Source of the DNA: Mayfieldus sp038317345
Lineage (GTDB): Bacteria; Actinomycetota; Thermoleophilia; Solirubrobacterales; 70-9
Reading direction: 5' to 3'
Assembly: GCA_038317345.1 (NCBI GenBank)
Contig: JBBQBH010000009.1
Coordinates: 1 to 64,000 of the forward strand
Length of the DNA stretch: 64,000 nt
Shown: positions 16,750 to 24,468 of the stretch, piece after piece
Layout of the letters: each line of letters begins with the position of its first letter
Position numbering within the stretch: the first letter of the stretch is position 1
Translations under genes and position numbers: made by a program
The notes under the pieces: model-generated
Database searches by the model: none
Told to the model about the DNA's origin: nothing
Seen by the model: the letters and a program-made list of their open reading frames with translations, nothing else

Positions 16750-18432
16750 TCAGCGGCGGACCCTGAAAGTCCACGACGCGGGTGTCGGATCCGCGACGCC
16801 GTTGACGATCGCCTTGACCCGGAACTGGTAGCGACCGGGCCTGAGGTGGCGGAAGGTGTGCGGCGAGCTGCAATCGGCCCAGCCCCGCGCGTAGAAGCAC
16901 TGGTAGGAGACGCCCGGCATGTCGGAGGAGAAGGCGAAGGCGACCTGGCGCTTGTGGGTGCGGTGCTTCGGGTGGTGGGTGAGGAAGGTGTCGGGGATCG
17001 GGCGCTCAGCTACAACCGGCGCCTGGTCGTATGTGTAGTCGTTGCCGGTGCCGGCACTCGGGTTGGAGCCGACAGGGGTAGTCACGGTGACGTCGACTGT
17101 GCTCCCGCCGGCTCCCGCCGGGGCATTCACCGTGATCGTCGCGTTATTGAGGACTTTGACGCTGGAGGCGCTGTTGGCCCCGAACTTGACTGCCGTCGTG
17201 CCGGCAAAGCCTGTGCCCGTGATGGTTACCTGGTTCCCGCCCGTGGCCGGTCCGTGGGTCGGAGACAGGCCGGTTACCGTCGGGGGCAAGATCGGGTCAT
17301 AGCTGAAGTCGTTGGCCGTACCAGCGGTCGGCGAAGTCCCGTTCGGCGTGACGACGGTCACGTCGACCGTGGATCCGGCAGTGCCCGCGGGAGCGTTTAC
17401 CGTGATGGTCGTGTCGTTTAGAACGTTGACTGAGGAGGCGCTGGCGGCGCCGAATTTGACGGAGGTCGCGCCCGTGAATTCAGTGCCTCCGATCGTCACC
17501 TGATATCCCCCCGCGGCCGGCCCATGGTTCGGGACGAGCGTGGACACACTTGGAACGTCGTAGGTGTAGTCGTTGCCGACGCCGGCCGGGGAGCTCGTTC
17601 CCCCGGGGCTGGTCACTGTGACGTTGACCGTGGATCCGCCGGTGCCCCCTGGCGCAGTGGCCGTCACGGTGGTCGAGTCGACGACGTTTACGTTGGTCGC
17701 GTTGCTGGTGCCGAAATGCACCGCGGTCGCGCCGATTAGGTTGGTGCCCGTGATCGTTACCGAGTTGCCACCTGGAGCAGGACCATGGGTCGGGTTGAGG
17801 GCCGTCACCGTAGGTGCCGGGACGTCGTAGGAGTAGTTGTCGCCGGTGCCGGACGGGGAGCTCGTTCCCCCAGGAGTGGTCACCGTAACGTCGACCGTGG
17901 ATCCGCCCGTGCCCGCCGGAGCGGTCGCGGTTATCTGGGTCGCATTGTTGATCGTGAAACCCGTGGCCGGGATGGCGCCGAAATTCACCGTCGTCGGTCC
18001 GCTGAATCCGCTGCCGGTGATCGTCACCGAGGTGCTGCCCGCGGCGGGGCCGTGGGTCGGGCTCAGCGAGGTGACTGTCGGGACGGGAAAGTCGTAGGTG
18101 TACTGGTCGGCGATGCCAGTGGCCGAAGTCTCAGCAGTCGCATTGGTGACCGTCACGTCGACCGTCGACCCGGCGGTGCCAGCGGGGGCCGTGGCCGTGA
18201 TCGAGCCGTCGTCGACAACCATAAATGTGGTGGCATCCGTGGCCCCGAACTTCACCGCCGTTGCCGCGGTAAAGCCACTGCCGGTGATCGTCACCGAGTT
18301 TCCACCCGCGGCTGGCCCGTTGGCCGGGGTGAGGCCGGTAACGGCCGGGGCGGCAGCGAGCGCCGCCGGCGCACCCGCCAACGCGATGGCGAGGGTCGCG
18401 ACGGCAACGGTGATGGCTAGTCGGGCTCTCAT
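16750..18432 (-). CDS. Secreted five-IPT/TIG-repeat protein
   Basis: This 560-residue exported protein has a signal peptide at residues 1-27. It is followed by five tandem IPT/TIG immunoglobulin-like repeats of about 85-90 residues. Each begins with a variant of 'P.VT.L.P..GPA.GG..VTITG' and contains 'V.FG' and 'APAG..GSTVDVTV'. The C-terminal ~80-residue domain (IPDTFLTHHP to PASWTFRVRR) matches that of the secreted protein at 6515-7225. IPT repeats serve in adhesion or as spacers in surface proteins; no sortase motif or membrane anchor is seen. The gene lies between two tRNA-Pro scars and may be imported. Confidence 0.8.
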   Translation of the reverse strand: MRARLAITVAVATLAIALAGAPAALAAAPAVTGLTPANGPAAGGNSVTITGSGFTAATAVKFGATDATTFMVVDDGSITATAPAGTAGSTVDVTVTNATAETSATGIADQYTYDFPVPTVTSLSPTHGPAAGSTSVTITGSGFSGPTTVNFGAIPATGFTINNATQITATAPAGTGGSTVDVTVTTPGGTSSPSGTGDNYSYDVPAPTVTALNPTHGPAPGGNSVTITGTNLIGATAVHFGTSNATNVNVVDSTTVTATAPGGTGGSTVNVTVTSPGGTSSPAGVGNDYTYDVPSVSTLVPNHGPAAGGYQVTIGGTEFTGATSVKFGAASASSVNVLNDTTITVNAPAGTAGSTVDVTVVTPNGTSPTAGTANDFSYDPILPPTVTGLSPTHGPATGGNQVTITGTGFAGTTAVKFGANSASSVKVLNNATITVNAPAGAGGSTVDVTVTTPVGSNPSAGTGNDYTYDQAPVVAERPIPDTFLTHHPKHRTHKRQVAFAFSSDMPGVSYQCFYARGWADCSSPHTFRHLRPGRYQFRVKAIVNGVADPTPASWTFRVRR

Positions 18433-18593
18433 GTGGGGCTCAGGTCAGCCGGCAGGTGCCGCAGCGGCAACACGGGGCGCGGGGGCCGGCGCGGGCTGGG
18501 GCGCTGCGGTGGACGTGGGCAGTTGAGGATGCCTCCGTGCCCGCGATCTGAGCGACCATTCGCGTGATACGCCAATGAGCAATGAGTGATGAG

Positions 18594-18681
18594 CCGGTTC
18601 AGCTTTCGCTCCCGGTCCGTCCGTCTACGCCGAGATACATCGAGTGCCTGCGGCGCACTGTAGCCATAATCTGTCAACCCG
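18594..18681 (-). promoter_or_regulatory. Conserved upstream non-coding block, copy B
   Basis: This is the counterpart of 8497-8586, lying 160-250 bases upstream of the IPT-repeat gene. Read on the minus strand it contains TTGACA, then ATTATGG and CTACAGT. A promoter is possible but the element spacing is not canonical. The stretch 18433-18953 otherwise shows no gene I can support. TGCTAC occurs twice, 11 apart, at 18850 and 18861, in the position expected for arm sites left of scar 2. Confidence 0.4.
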
Positions 18682-18953
18682 CAACAGCGCGAAGGGGCTA
18701 TTTTTGACTATTGATGAGTCGGGGCGACTGTTACTAACTGGCTCTAGCAAGCAATTTCGGGACTGCGTGCTACTGCCGGCGCGACTGACCGCACGGACTA
18801 GGGGAGGACCGTTTCCCGTACGGGATTTGCTAATGCTTTGCCCGATCCGTGCTACCCCCCTGCTACTGACTTGCTTGCGACCGTGCGCGGACCTGTGCGA
18901 CCTTATGCGCTGCATCTGAGCATGGCCGCTGCGTGGTCGTGCTTGAGCTAGTT

Positions 18954-19110
18954 AGTCGGGGCGACTGGATTTGAACCAGCGACCTTTCGGCCCCCAGCCG
19001 AGCGATTTTGGGTGTAGATGTGTCCGATGAGCGTCAGAACGTCCTATGGGTCCACGTTTCTGGACGATCTGGACCCATAGGACGCATCAGTCGGTACCAA
19101 GGCGGTACCA
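18954..19110. repeat. tRNA-Pro 3'-half copy (scar 2) with paired CGGTACCA sites
   Basis: Bases 18954-19001 repeat exactly 48 bases of the tRNA-Pro gene, from two bases past its 3' end through the anticodon loop. The sequence then diverges. Two CGGTACCA repeats, 11 apart, lie at 19092 and 19103. The layout matches a left attachment site of an element inserted at the 3' end of tRNA-Pro, whose intact gene is 2 kb to the right. No integrase gene remains in the 2-kb interval. Confidence 0.7.
19040..19084. repeat. 15-bp perfect inverted repeat
   Basis: Arms cgtcctatgggtcca (19040-19054) and its reverse complement (19070-19084) flank a 15-base loop. No T-run follows either arm and no gene ends beside it, so it does not look like a simple terminator. 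It lies inside scar 2 between the tRNA fragment and the paired CGGTACCA sites. A recombinase or regulator site, or a small transcribed hairpin, is possible. Confidence 0.6.
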
Positions 19111-19215
19111 CGACCGGCTAGTTGGGGCCGGACTTCGGCGAGTCACGCGACGATCCGCTCCCGGCAGAACGCCGAGAGCTCTCATTTAAGCGGCCCACCT
19201 AGGCTCACGCTCGTC

Positions 19216-20832
19216 GTGGGTGGTCTCGGTCCCCCTCCAGTGCCCCAGGCGGCGTGCCCCGGTCTGCCGCGACGACCGACGTCGTCGGCGCCGACCGCGG
19301 CCTTGATCGTCAGTCTCGCCGCGCTGGTCGCGACCCTAGCCTTCTGCGCCGACCGGATCCACAACGGCGACTTCTTTTTGCAGCTGCTCGGCGGGCGGTT
19401 CGTCTCCCTGCACGGGTTCGCGAGCCAGGATCCGTTCCCGACCATCTCCCAGGGCCACACCTGGCTCAACCAGCAATGGCTGTCCGAGCTCAGCTTCTAC
19501 TGGGTCGCCCGCGCTATCGGGTTCACTGGATTGGCGGTCGCCTACGCCGCGCTGCTGGCGTTCCCGTTGCTGTTGCTTCTGTGGTCATGCCGCAGCAAAG
19601 GCCCCGTGATGCTTGTGATCGGGGCAGCTTTCTACCTGCCGGTCGTGCTTTCCATCGCCCACCCCAGAGCGGCCGGATTCACGGTCCTCGCCTTCTCGAC
19701 CCTCGTCATTCTCATGACGGCCGCTTTGCGCGGTCGCTTCCCGCCCACCGCCGGGATTCGGGCCCAGCTCTGGTGGATCCTGATCCCGCTGCTCTTCGCG
19801 CTCTGGGCCAATCTGCACGGTGGCTTCGTGGCCGGCTTGCTGCTGGTCGCCGCGGTCACGACCGGATCGCTTCTGGACCGCCGCAGAGGGCTTCAGGGCG
19901 CGCTCGATCCGGTTGCCATCGCCGCGATCGCGGGCAGCGGGCTGCTCGCGGTCCTAACGATCACGATTGCCACCCCGCTGGGCACTCAGATCTGGTCCTA
20001 CATCTTCAGCTTCCGCAACGCTGGGATCGCAGTCGTGAGTTCCGAGTGGCGCTCCTCGCTGCATTCGCCTGCCGCAACGCTTTACCTTGGCGCCGCCGCA
20101 CTGCTCGTCGCCTGGCTGTGGTCGCGAACGCCGGCTCCGCGACGGTTCACACCCCTGCTGATCGCCGGCGCTTTCATCGCCTTCGGCGCGCTGGCGCTGC
20201 GAAACCTCGTTTACGTCGGTCCCGGGATCGTGATGCTCATTGCATGCTCCGCACCCGATCGTGTTCCGGGCAGGGGCCGGCGCAAGAGCGCGCTCGCCGC
20301 TGTCGTTGCGGGCCTGGCGGCGCTGCTCTGGGTCACCGCTGCCGAGCCGCCCCGCAATGCGCCCCCGCTCGGCTCGGCTCTGGTCAGCTACGCGATTGCC
20401 CACCCGCCGCGAGCCGGCCTGATCGCGACCTATGCCGGCACCGGTTCCTACATCCTCTGGCGCTCCCCCCACACGCCGGTCGTCCTTAATGGTTGGCTGG
20501 AGCATTTCAGTGCCGCGCAGTTGCGGGGAACCTACGGGATCCTCGACGCGCGGCTGCGCGACCCGATGCCCTCGGTGAGGCGGCTCGGGATCGGCGCAGT
20601 GATCGCCGTCAGGCCTCGGGCGATCCGGTCCCTGCGCGAACACGGATTCGTGACCAGGTTCGCCGATCGCAACGGGGCCTACCTGGTCAAGCGAGCGCTG
20701 GGCTCACGGCCGGGGCGCCGGAACGGGACCATGCGGGCGACGACAGGTCAAGCTCCCGCACGTGGCCAGCACGTCGAGGCGAGCCGCCAGCCAGCGCACG
20801 ACGTTGCGGTAGCGCGACCGCCGGGCCAGTGA
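19216..20832 (+). CDS. Polytopic membrane protein, glycosyltransferase-like N-terminus
   Basis: This protein of about 538 residues has roughly ten membrane segments between residues 25 and 400 and a soluble C-terminal domain. The segment after TM1 (DRIHNGDFFLQLLGGRFV, then DPFPTISQGHTWLNQQWLSE) is the loop found in a large family of actinobacterial membrane proteins that resemble GT-C glycosyltransferases. The D and the 'W.N..WL.E' phrase are the conserved parts. Activity unproven. The last 40 residues look noncoding-like. The start at 19216 is uncertain. It is the only gene between scar 2 and tRNA-Pro. Confidence 0.6.
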   Translation: MGGLGPPPVPQAACPGLPRRPTSSAPTAALIVSLAALVATLAFCADRIHNGDFFLQLLGGRFVSLHGFASQDPFPTISQGHTWLNQQWLSELSFYWVARAIGFTGLAVAYAALLAFPLLLLLWSCRSKGPVMLVIGAAFYLPVVLSIAHPRAAGFTVLAFSTLVILMTAALRGRFPPTAGIRAQLWWILIPLLFALWANLHGGFVAGLLLVAAVTTGSLLDRRRGLQGALDPVAIAAIAGSGLLAVLTITIATPLGTQIWSYIFSFRNAGIAVVSSEWRSSLHSPAATLYLGAAALLVAWLWSRTPAPRRFTPLLIAGAFIAFGALALRNLVYVGPGIVMLIACSAPDRVPGRGRRKSALAAVVAGLAALLWVTAAEPPRNAPPLGSALVSYAIAHPPRAGLIATYAGTGSYILWRSPHTPVVLNGWLEHFSAAQLRGTYGILDARLRDPMPSVRRLGIGAVIAVRPRAIRSLREHGFVTRFADRNGAYLVKRALGSRPGRRNGTMRATTGQAPARGQHVEASRQPAHDVAVARPPGQ

Positions 20833-20912
20833 GTGCACGCGCCCGCGCCGCCTCCGCCGGCTACTCATTTGGTATGCGGCGCGAGAGCCAGAATCAATGT
20901 GTCCTTCTTGAG

Positions 20913-20986
20913 TCGGGGCGACTGGATTTGAACCAGCGACCTTTCGGCCCCCAGCCGAATGCGCTACCAGACTGCGCCACGCCCCG
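20913..20986 (-). tRNA. tRNA-Pro (GGG)
   Basis: A full cloverleaf reads on the minus strand: acceptor CGGGGCG pairing with CGCCCCG, a D-arm, anticodon stem TTCGG/CCGAA with loop CTGGGGG (anticodon GGG), T-arm with GGTTCAAATCC, and discriminator A. CCA is not encoded. Its 3' half is duplicated at 18954 and 16423, so it is an integration target. The tRNA-Gly gene lies 25 bases to the right. Confidence 0.93.
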
Positions 20987-21011
20987 ATATGTCGGACGTT
21001 AGACCGTCCAG

Positions 21012-21082
21012 AGCGGGCGAGGGGACTCGAACCCCCACTGAGACCTTGGAAGGGTCTAGTGCAACCGTTACACCACGCCCGC
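21012..21082 (-). tRNA. tRNA-Gly (UCC)
   Basis: The minus strand folds as a 71-base tRNA with acceptor GCGGGCG/CGCCCGC, anticodon loop CTTCCAA (anticodon TCC), T-loop GGTTCGAGTCC and discriminator U, as is usual for glycine. It is adjacent to and co-oriented with tRNA-Pro. Confidence 0.93.
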
Positions 21083-21179
21083 CAATGCTCCGGCGATTAT
21101 AGGTCTCGGACGAGCAGCCGAATTTGGACGCCGCTGCCGCCCTTTGGCTTGGGCGCACAGGTGCCGATAGCCCTCCACG

Positions 21180-22436
21180 ATGCGAAGCCGCTTCTCGACT
21201 TTTCCCTTGGCGTTGCGTTGGCGGGGCGCCTTGCTCGTCCTGGCGTTCACGTTCGGCGTCCTGGCCAGCGGCTGTGGTGGGGGCTCAGGGGGCGACGGCA
21301 ACGGTCCAAGTGGCGGCGGCGGCTCGTCGCAGGGCGGGCAGCAAATCGATTGGAAGCTGTTCGGCCGCGTCCCCCAGCGCCTCCACTACCTCCCCTCCAA
21401 GCTCAATCCTCCGCTGAAGAAGGTCTGGGACTACGACGATCAGGCGCTGATCGAGTTCCCACCCGCGATCGCCAACGGCCGCCTCTACCTGGTCAACAAG
21501 TACAGCAACGTGCGAGCGCTGGACGCGGACAGCGGAAAGGTGGTCTGGGACCTGCGCCGCGACCGCCACTACAAGGGGCCCCCGTCGGACGTCACGGCGC
21601 CGGTGTTCGTGCGCGGCAAGGTCTACGTGGCCTTCATGGATGGGACCCTCTTGGCCCTCAACGCCAAGGACGCCAAGGACGCCAAGATCGAATGGAAGCG
21701 CAAGCTCCCCACGACGCTTCAATCGTCCCCGCTGGTGATCGGCCAGACGCTCTACATCGGCTCCGACAAGGGGATCTGTTTCGCACTCGACACCGCCACC
21801 GGCAAGACGCGCTGGACCTACCAGGACCAGCACGTGGTCAAGGCCAGCCCGAGCTATGACGGGGGCAAGGTCTATTTCGCCGACTACCACGGAGGAATGT
21901 TCGCCCTGCGGGCATCCGATGGGCACAAGGTCTGGAGCACCTTGACCCCGGATCTGCCACCGGGCGGCGAGGGCGGCTTCTATTCGTCGCCGGCGATCGC
22001 GAATGGGCTCGTCTATGCGGGACGTGACGACGGCACGGTCTACGCGCTGGACAAGCGCGACGGGCACTACTCGTGGTCGTTCGACACCGGCAACTACATG
22101 TACGGCTCACCTGCGGTGGCCGACGTCCCGGGCACGAAGGGCTCGACCATCTACATCGGCTCCTACGATCACCACCTCTACGCGATCGACGCCCTGAACG
22201 GCAAGCTGCGCTGGCGCTACGACGTCGGGGGGGCGGTTCCTGGCACCGCAGTCGTGATCGGGCACACCGTCTACACGTCGAGCTTTACGACCCAAAAGTC
22301 GATTGGGATCGACGTGTTGACGCACAAGAAGGTCTTCAGCTTCGGCTCCCCGGGCTACACGCCGATGGTCTCAAACGGGCAGAGCCTCTTCCTGGTCGGC
22401 TATTACTCGCTGGCCCGCTTCGACGCCAAGAAGTAG
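21180..22436 (+). CDS. PQQ-like beta-propeller lipoprotein
   Basis: This 418-residue exported protein has a lipoprotein signal (LVLAFTFGVLASGC, cysteine near residue 33) and a Gly/Ser linker. It is followed by seven to eight PQQ-type beta-propeller repeats with phrases such as VWDLRRD, LLALNAKD, GKTRWTYQD and VYALDKRDGHYSW. BamB-like and quinoprotein-like propellers share this layout. No quinone-binding residues can be claimed, so it is probably a scaffold or binding protein on the outer membrane face of the cytoplasmic membrane. It ends just before the attL of the tRNA-Trp element. Confidence 0.8.
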   Translation: MRSRFSTFPLALRWRGALLVLAFTFGVLASGCGGGSGGDGNGPSGGGGSSQGGQQIDWKLFGRVPQRLHYLPSKLNPPLKKVWDYDDQALIEFPPAIANGRLYLVNKYSNVRALDADSGKVVWDLRRDRHYKGPPSDVTAPVFVRGKVYVAFMDGTLLALNAKDAKDAKIEWKRKLPTTLQSSPLVIGQTLYIGSDKGICFALDTATGKTRWTYQDQHVVKASPSYDGGKVYFADYHGGMFALRASDGHKVWSTLTPDLPPGGEGGFYSSPAIANGLVYAGRDDGTVYALDKRDGHYSWSFDTGNYMYGSPAVADVPGTKGSTIYIGSYDHHLYAIDALNGKLRWRYDVGGAVPGTAVVIGHTVYTSSFTTQKSIGIDVLTHKKVFSFGSPGYTPMVSNGQSLFLVGYYSLARFDAKK

Positions 22437-22445
22437 AGGGGCTCC

Positions 22446-22494
22446 AGCGGGGCAGCCAGGACTCGAACCTGGAATCGCCGGTTTTGGAGACCGG
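22446..22494. repeat. attL: 49-bp copy of tRNA-Trp 3' half
   Basis: These 49 bases are identical to 36552-36600, which form the 3' half of the intact tRNA-Trp gene through the anticodon loop. The sequence diverges immediately after gagaccgg, so no 5' half exists here. This is the displaced 3' end of the target gene and marks the left boundary of the inserted element. Confidence 0.9.
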
Positions 22495-22530
22495 CGGTGC
22501 TTGGCTTGCTAGAGCCGAATGCGGACTCGG

Positions 22531-22550
22531 CGGGACACTGGGCGGGACAC
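22531..22550. promoter_or_regulatory. Left integrase arm-type sites (two CGGGACAC)
   Basis: Two CGGGACAC repeats start at 22531 and 22543, 12 bases apart, 37 bases inside attL. The same pair with the same spacing occurs near attR (36414 and 36426). Helically phased direct repeats inside each end are the usual arm-binding sites of tyrosine integrases. Confidence 0.65.
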
Positions 22551-22791
22551 GGACACGGGATTCGAGTCCCTTTCAGGCTCTCAGCCCGGGCGACTTCGAT
22601 TCGGAATTCCGTGCTGTTCAGCCCACCGATCAGCGCGGGCCTTCGCTTCGGCGTCGGCCTTCTCTGCTCGCTCCTCGAGATCGGCAACCAGCCGCTCATA
22701 AGAGCTGGCGGCAGGCTTTCCATTCGTAGCCGCCCCCGTGCGTGGCGCTGCCAGTCGTCAGAGCTACGAACGTTGATGAAGCGCTGTTTAT

Positions 22792-22821
22792 GCGTGCGCG
22801 GAAGTAGCGTGCGCGGAAGTA
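22792..22821. repeat. 15-bp perfect tandem duplication
   Basis: The unit gcgtgcgcggaagta occurs twice back to back, just before the stop of the HTH protein gene. The surrounding stretch 22551-22834 has no gene I can support; it is the attL-proximal end of the element. Confidence 0.85.
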
Positions 22822-22834
22822 GGGTCGTTAGTCG

Positions 22835-23350
22835 TCAGCCGGGTTCTCGTCGTTCATTTCCCGGTTCTCGTTGATGCTTGCGTACGAGACGCTCCAGCTC
22901 TCCCTCTGACTCCTCATGGCCGTTCCGTCGATGTGCCATCACCCTCGAAGCGTTGATTCCCTGCCTTCTAGAGGACTTCTGGATGTCGTGACTCATCTTC
23001 TGGGCCATGCCCAAGGTCTTTAGCTCCTCTGAGGTAAGTGCTCGGCCTCGACGTAGCTTGCGTTCAAGCTGGGCGACGTGGATAGTGAGGATCGCCTCAA
23101 TGCGCTTTGTGGTCCGCTCTGCGAAGTCGTCAAGCTCATCTATATCCGCAGGGGCTCTTGCGTCTGACTCGGCTTCAGCTTCCATCTGGCTGACGATGTC
23201 GTGGACTGTGCGCCGTGGGGGCTGGAACGGTTCAACCGAGCCAATTCCCTCCGAGCAGGCACGCGAGATTGCGGCCGGTTTCAGGCCCTCCATGTAGAGC
23301 TGAAACATCACCTTGCGTTGCTCGAGGGTGTATCGCTTTGGTGCTGCCAT
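22835..23350 (-). CDS. HTH protein, possible terminase small subunit
   Basis: This 171-residue protein has an N-terminal homeodomain-like helix-turn-helix (YTLEQRKVMFQLYMEG then LKPAAISRACSEG), a central acidic and helical region (about 70-125) and a basic C-terminus. The size, order and position at the end of a phage-like element resemble a phage terminase small subunit, which recognises DNA for packaging. PICI satellites commonly carry terS without terL. A transposase-like or regulatory HTH protein is the alternative. GAGG lies upstream of the ATG at 23350. No large terminase gene is adjacent. Confidence 0.5.
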   Translation of the reverse strand: MAAPKRYTLEQRKVMFQLYMEGLKPAAISRACSEGIGSVEPFQPPRRTVHDIVSQMEAEAESDARAPADIDELDDFAERTTKRIEAILTIHVAQLERKLRRGRALTSEELKTLGMAQKMSHDIQKSSRRQGINASRVMAHRRNGHEESEGELERLVRKHQREPGNERREPG

Positions 23351-23591
23351 TGATATCGCCTCATGCCTAAAGATAGGGCCAAGGGTGGATTGCTCCTGTG
23401 CATAGAGGGTGGTATCGGGCGGGTTGACGCCAGGGGGGCTGGCCGAACGCCTGATTCGCAGCGCTGGCAGTTAGGGCGCGCGAGTAAGTAGAAGCCGCAC
23501 GAAGCGGCATTTCAGGGTGTATGCCGTTTGCCCGACAGACCAGTTCGTCGCTAGCTTCGGCGCGATCAGCCACCCGAGCGAAGGAGGAGCG

Positions 23592-24104
23592 ATGAGCGAA
23601 GCTACGTTGAAGGTCCCGGCCGAGCACGTCGAGACATTCCGAGAGAACGTCTACTCGTGCCTTGCCGGCGAAGGGGACGCGCTGGAAATCTCGGCAGGGA
23701 CGCTCGCATTTCCCGGTGGCCATTCGCAGTTCATCGGCGGCGATCCGGACAAGATCGAGCAGCACGCCGTACGCGTGCTCAAGGCCAGCCGCAACATCGC
23801 GGCGCTGGTTGAGGTCATGGAACAGCTCGAGTGGACAGACCCGATTGAGGGAGACGTAGAGCTGGCAGCCGACGCAAAGGTGCTGGACAAGCTCGTTGAC
23901 GGCTGCCTGGTCGATGCTGGCGACACTGTCCACGGGGTTATGGAGGCGAAGCCGTTCAAGCGGGCGGCCTTCGACACGGCCACGGCTTGGGCGGCGTGGC
24001 TCGCTGATCGCAAGGTTGAAATCGAGGAAGGCAGCAGCGTGAAAATGCCCGGGGCAATCGAAGCGGTCAATTCGCCCCTTAGCGGAGCGCAGAGCAGCTC
24101 GTAG
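23592..24104 (+). CDS. Hypothetical protein of the tRNA-Trp element
   Basis: The product has 170 residues, acidic and probably cytoplasmic. The ATG at 23592 has AAGGAGGAGCG directly upstream, which rules out the longer frame from 23517. No domain is recognised. It begins SEATLKVPAEHVETFRENV, has an amphipathic helical middle (around EQHAVRVLKASRNIAALVEV) and a C-terminal Ala/Trp-rich helix. It reads against most of the element's genes, as an accessory or cargo gene would, and its end overlaps the secreted-protein gene by 26 bases. The interval 23351-23591 shows no other gene. Confidence 0.65.
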   Translation: MSEATLKVPAEHVETFRENVYSCLAGEGDALEISAGTLAFPGGHSQFIGGDPDKIEQHAVRVLKASRNIAALVEVMEQLEWTDPIEGDVELAADAKVLDKLVDGCLVDAGDTVHGVMEAKPFKRAAFDTATAWAAWLADRKVEIEEGSSVKMPGAIEAVNSPLSGAQSSS

Positions 24105-24417
24105 GCCCACGGCTGTAATAGAGCGTGCCCGATCGGTTGAGAACGTAGGTCCACCATCGGCATTCCGTTGGGACCAGAAAGTCTGCGCCGCGATAGGTGT
24201 GCTTCCAGGTCTGGCACCTGACTCGGCTTGGGGACTGACGAACGCAACGGTCTACGCCAAAGCCATAGGCTCCGGGATCTCCTTCGGTTGAACGCCCGGC
24301 AACTGCCAGCGCCACCCTGCGAGCGTCATGCTTGGACAGATAGGCGGCCTCGGCTATCGAAGCCACGAGGGCGAATGCAATGGCCGCTGCCAGAACGAGC
24401 AGGACGAGGCGCCTCAT
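24079..24417 (-). CDS. Small secreted protein
   Basis: This 112-residue protein has a signal peptide at residues 1-25 (MRRLVLLVLAAAIAFALVAS, EA cleavage). The mature part has four cysteines (DRCVRQ, VRCQTW, TECRWW, TSCSALR), which suggests a disulfide-stabilised exported domain. It overlaps the convergent gene at 23592-24104. Probable accessory gene of the element; no family recognised. Confidence 0.5.
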   Translation of the reverse strand: MRRLVLLVLAAAIAFALVASIAEAAYLSKHDARRVALAVAGRSTEGDPGAYGFGVDRCVRQSPSRVRCQTWKHTYRGADFLVPTECRWWTYVLNRSGTLYYSRGPTSCSALR

Positions 24418-24468
24418 TCGCAGCCGACTCTCTCACCCTTTACGAGGTACCGCAAGCGATTTTCGGCT

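Noticed and set aside
16750..18432. Tandem DNA repeat array
   Set aside because: The periodicity of about 260 bases is explained by five coding IPT repeats.
16423..19001. Extra tRNA-Pro genes at 16423 and 18954
   Set aside because: Both lack the 5' half and cannot fold; they are attachment-site copies.
22446..22520. A second tRNA-Trp gene
   Set aside because: Only the 3' half matches; the sequence after the anticodon loop does not form a D-arm or a 5' acceptor strand.
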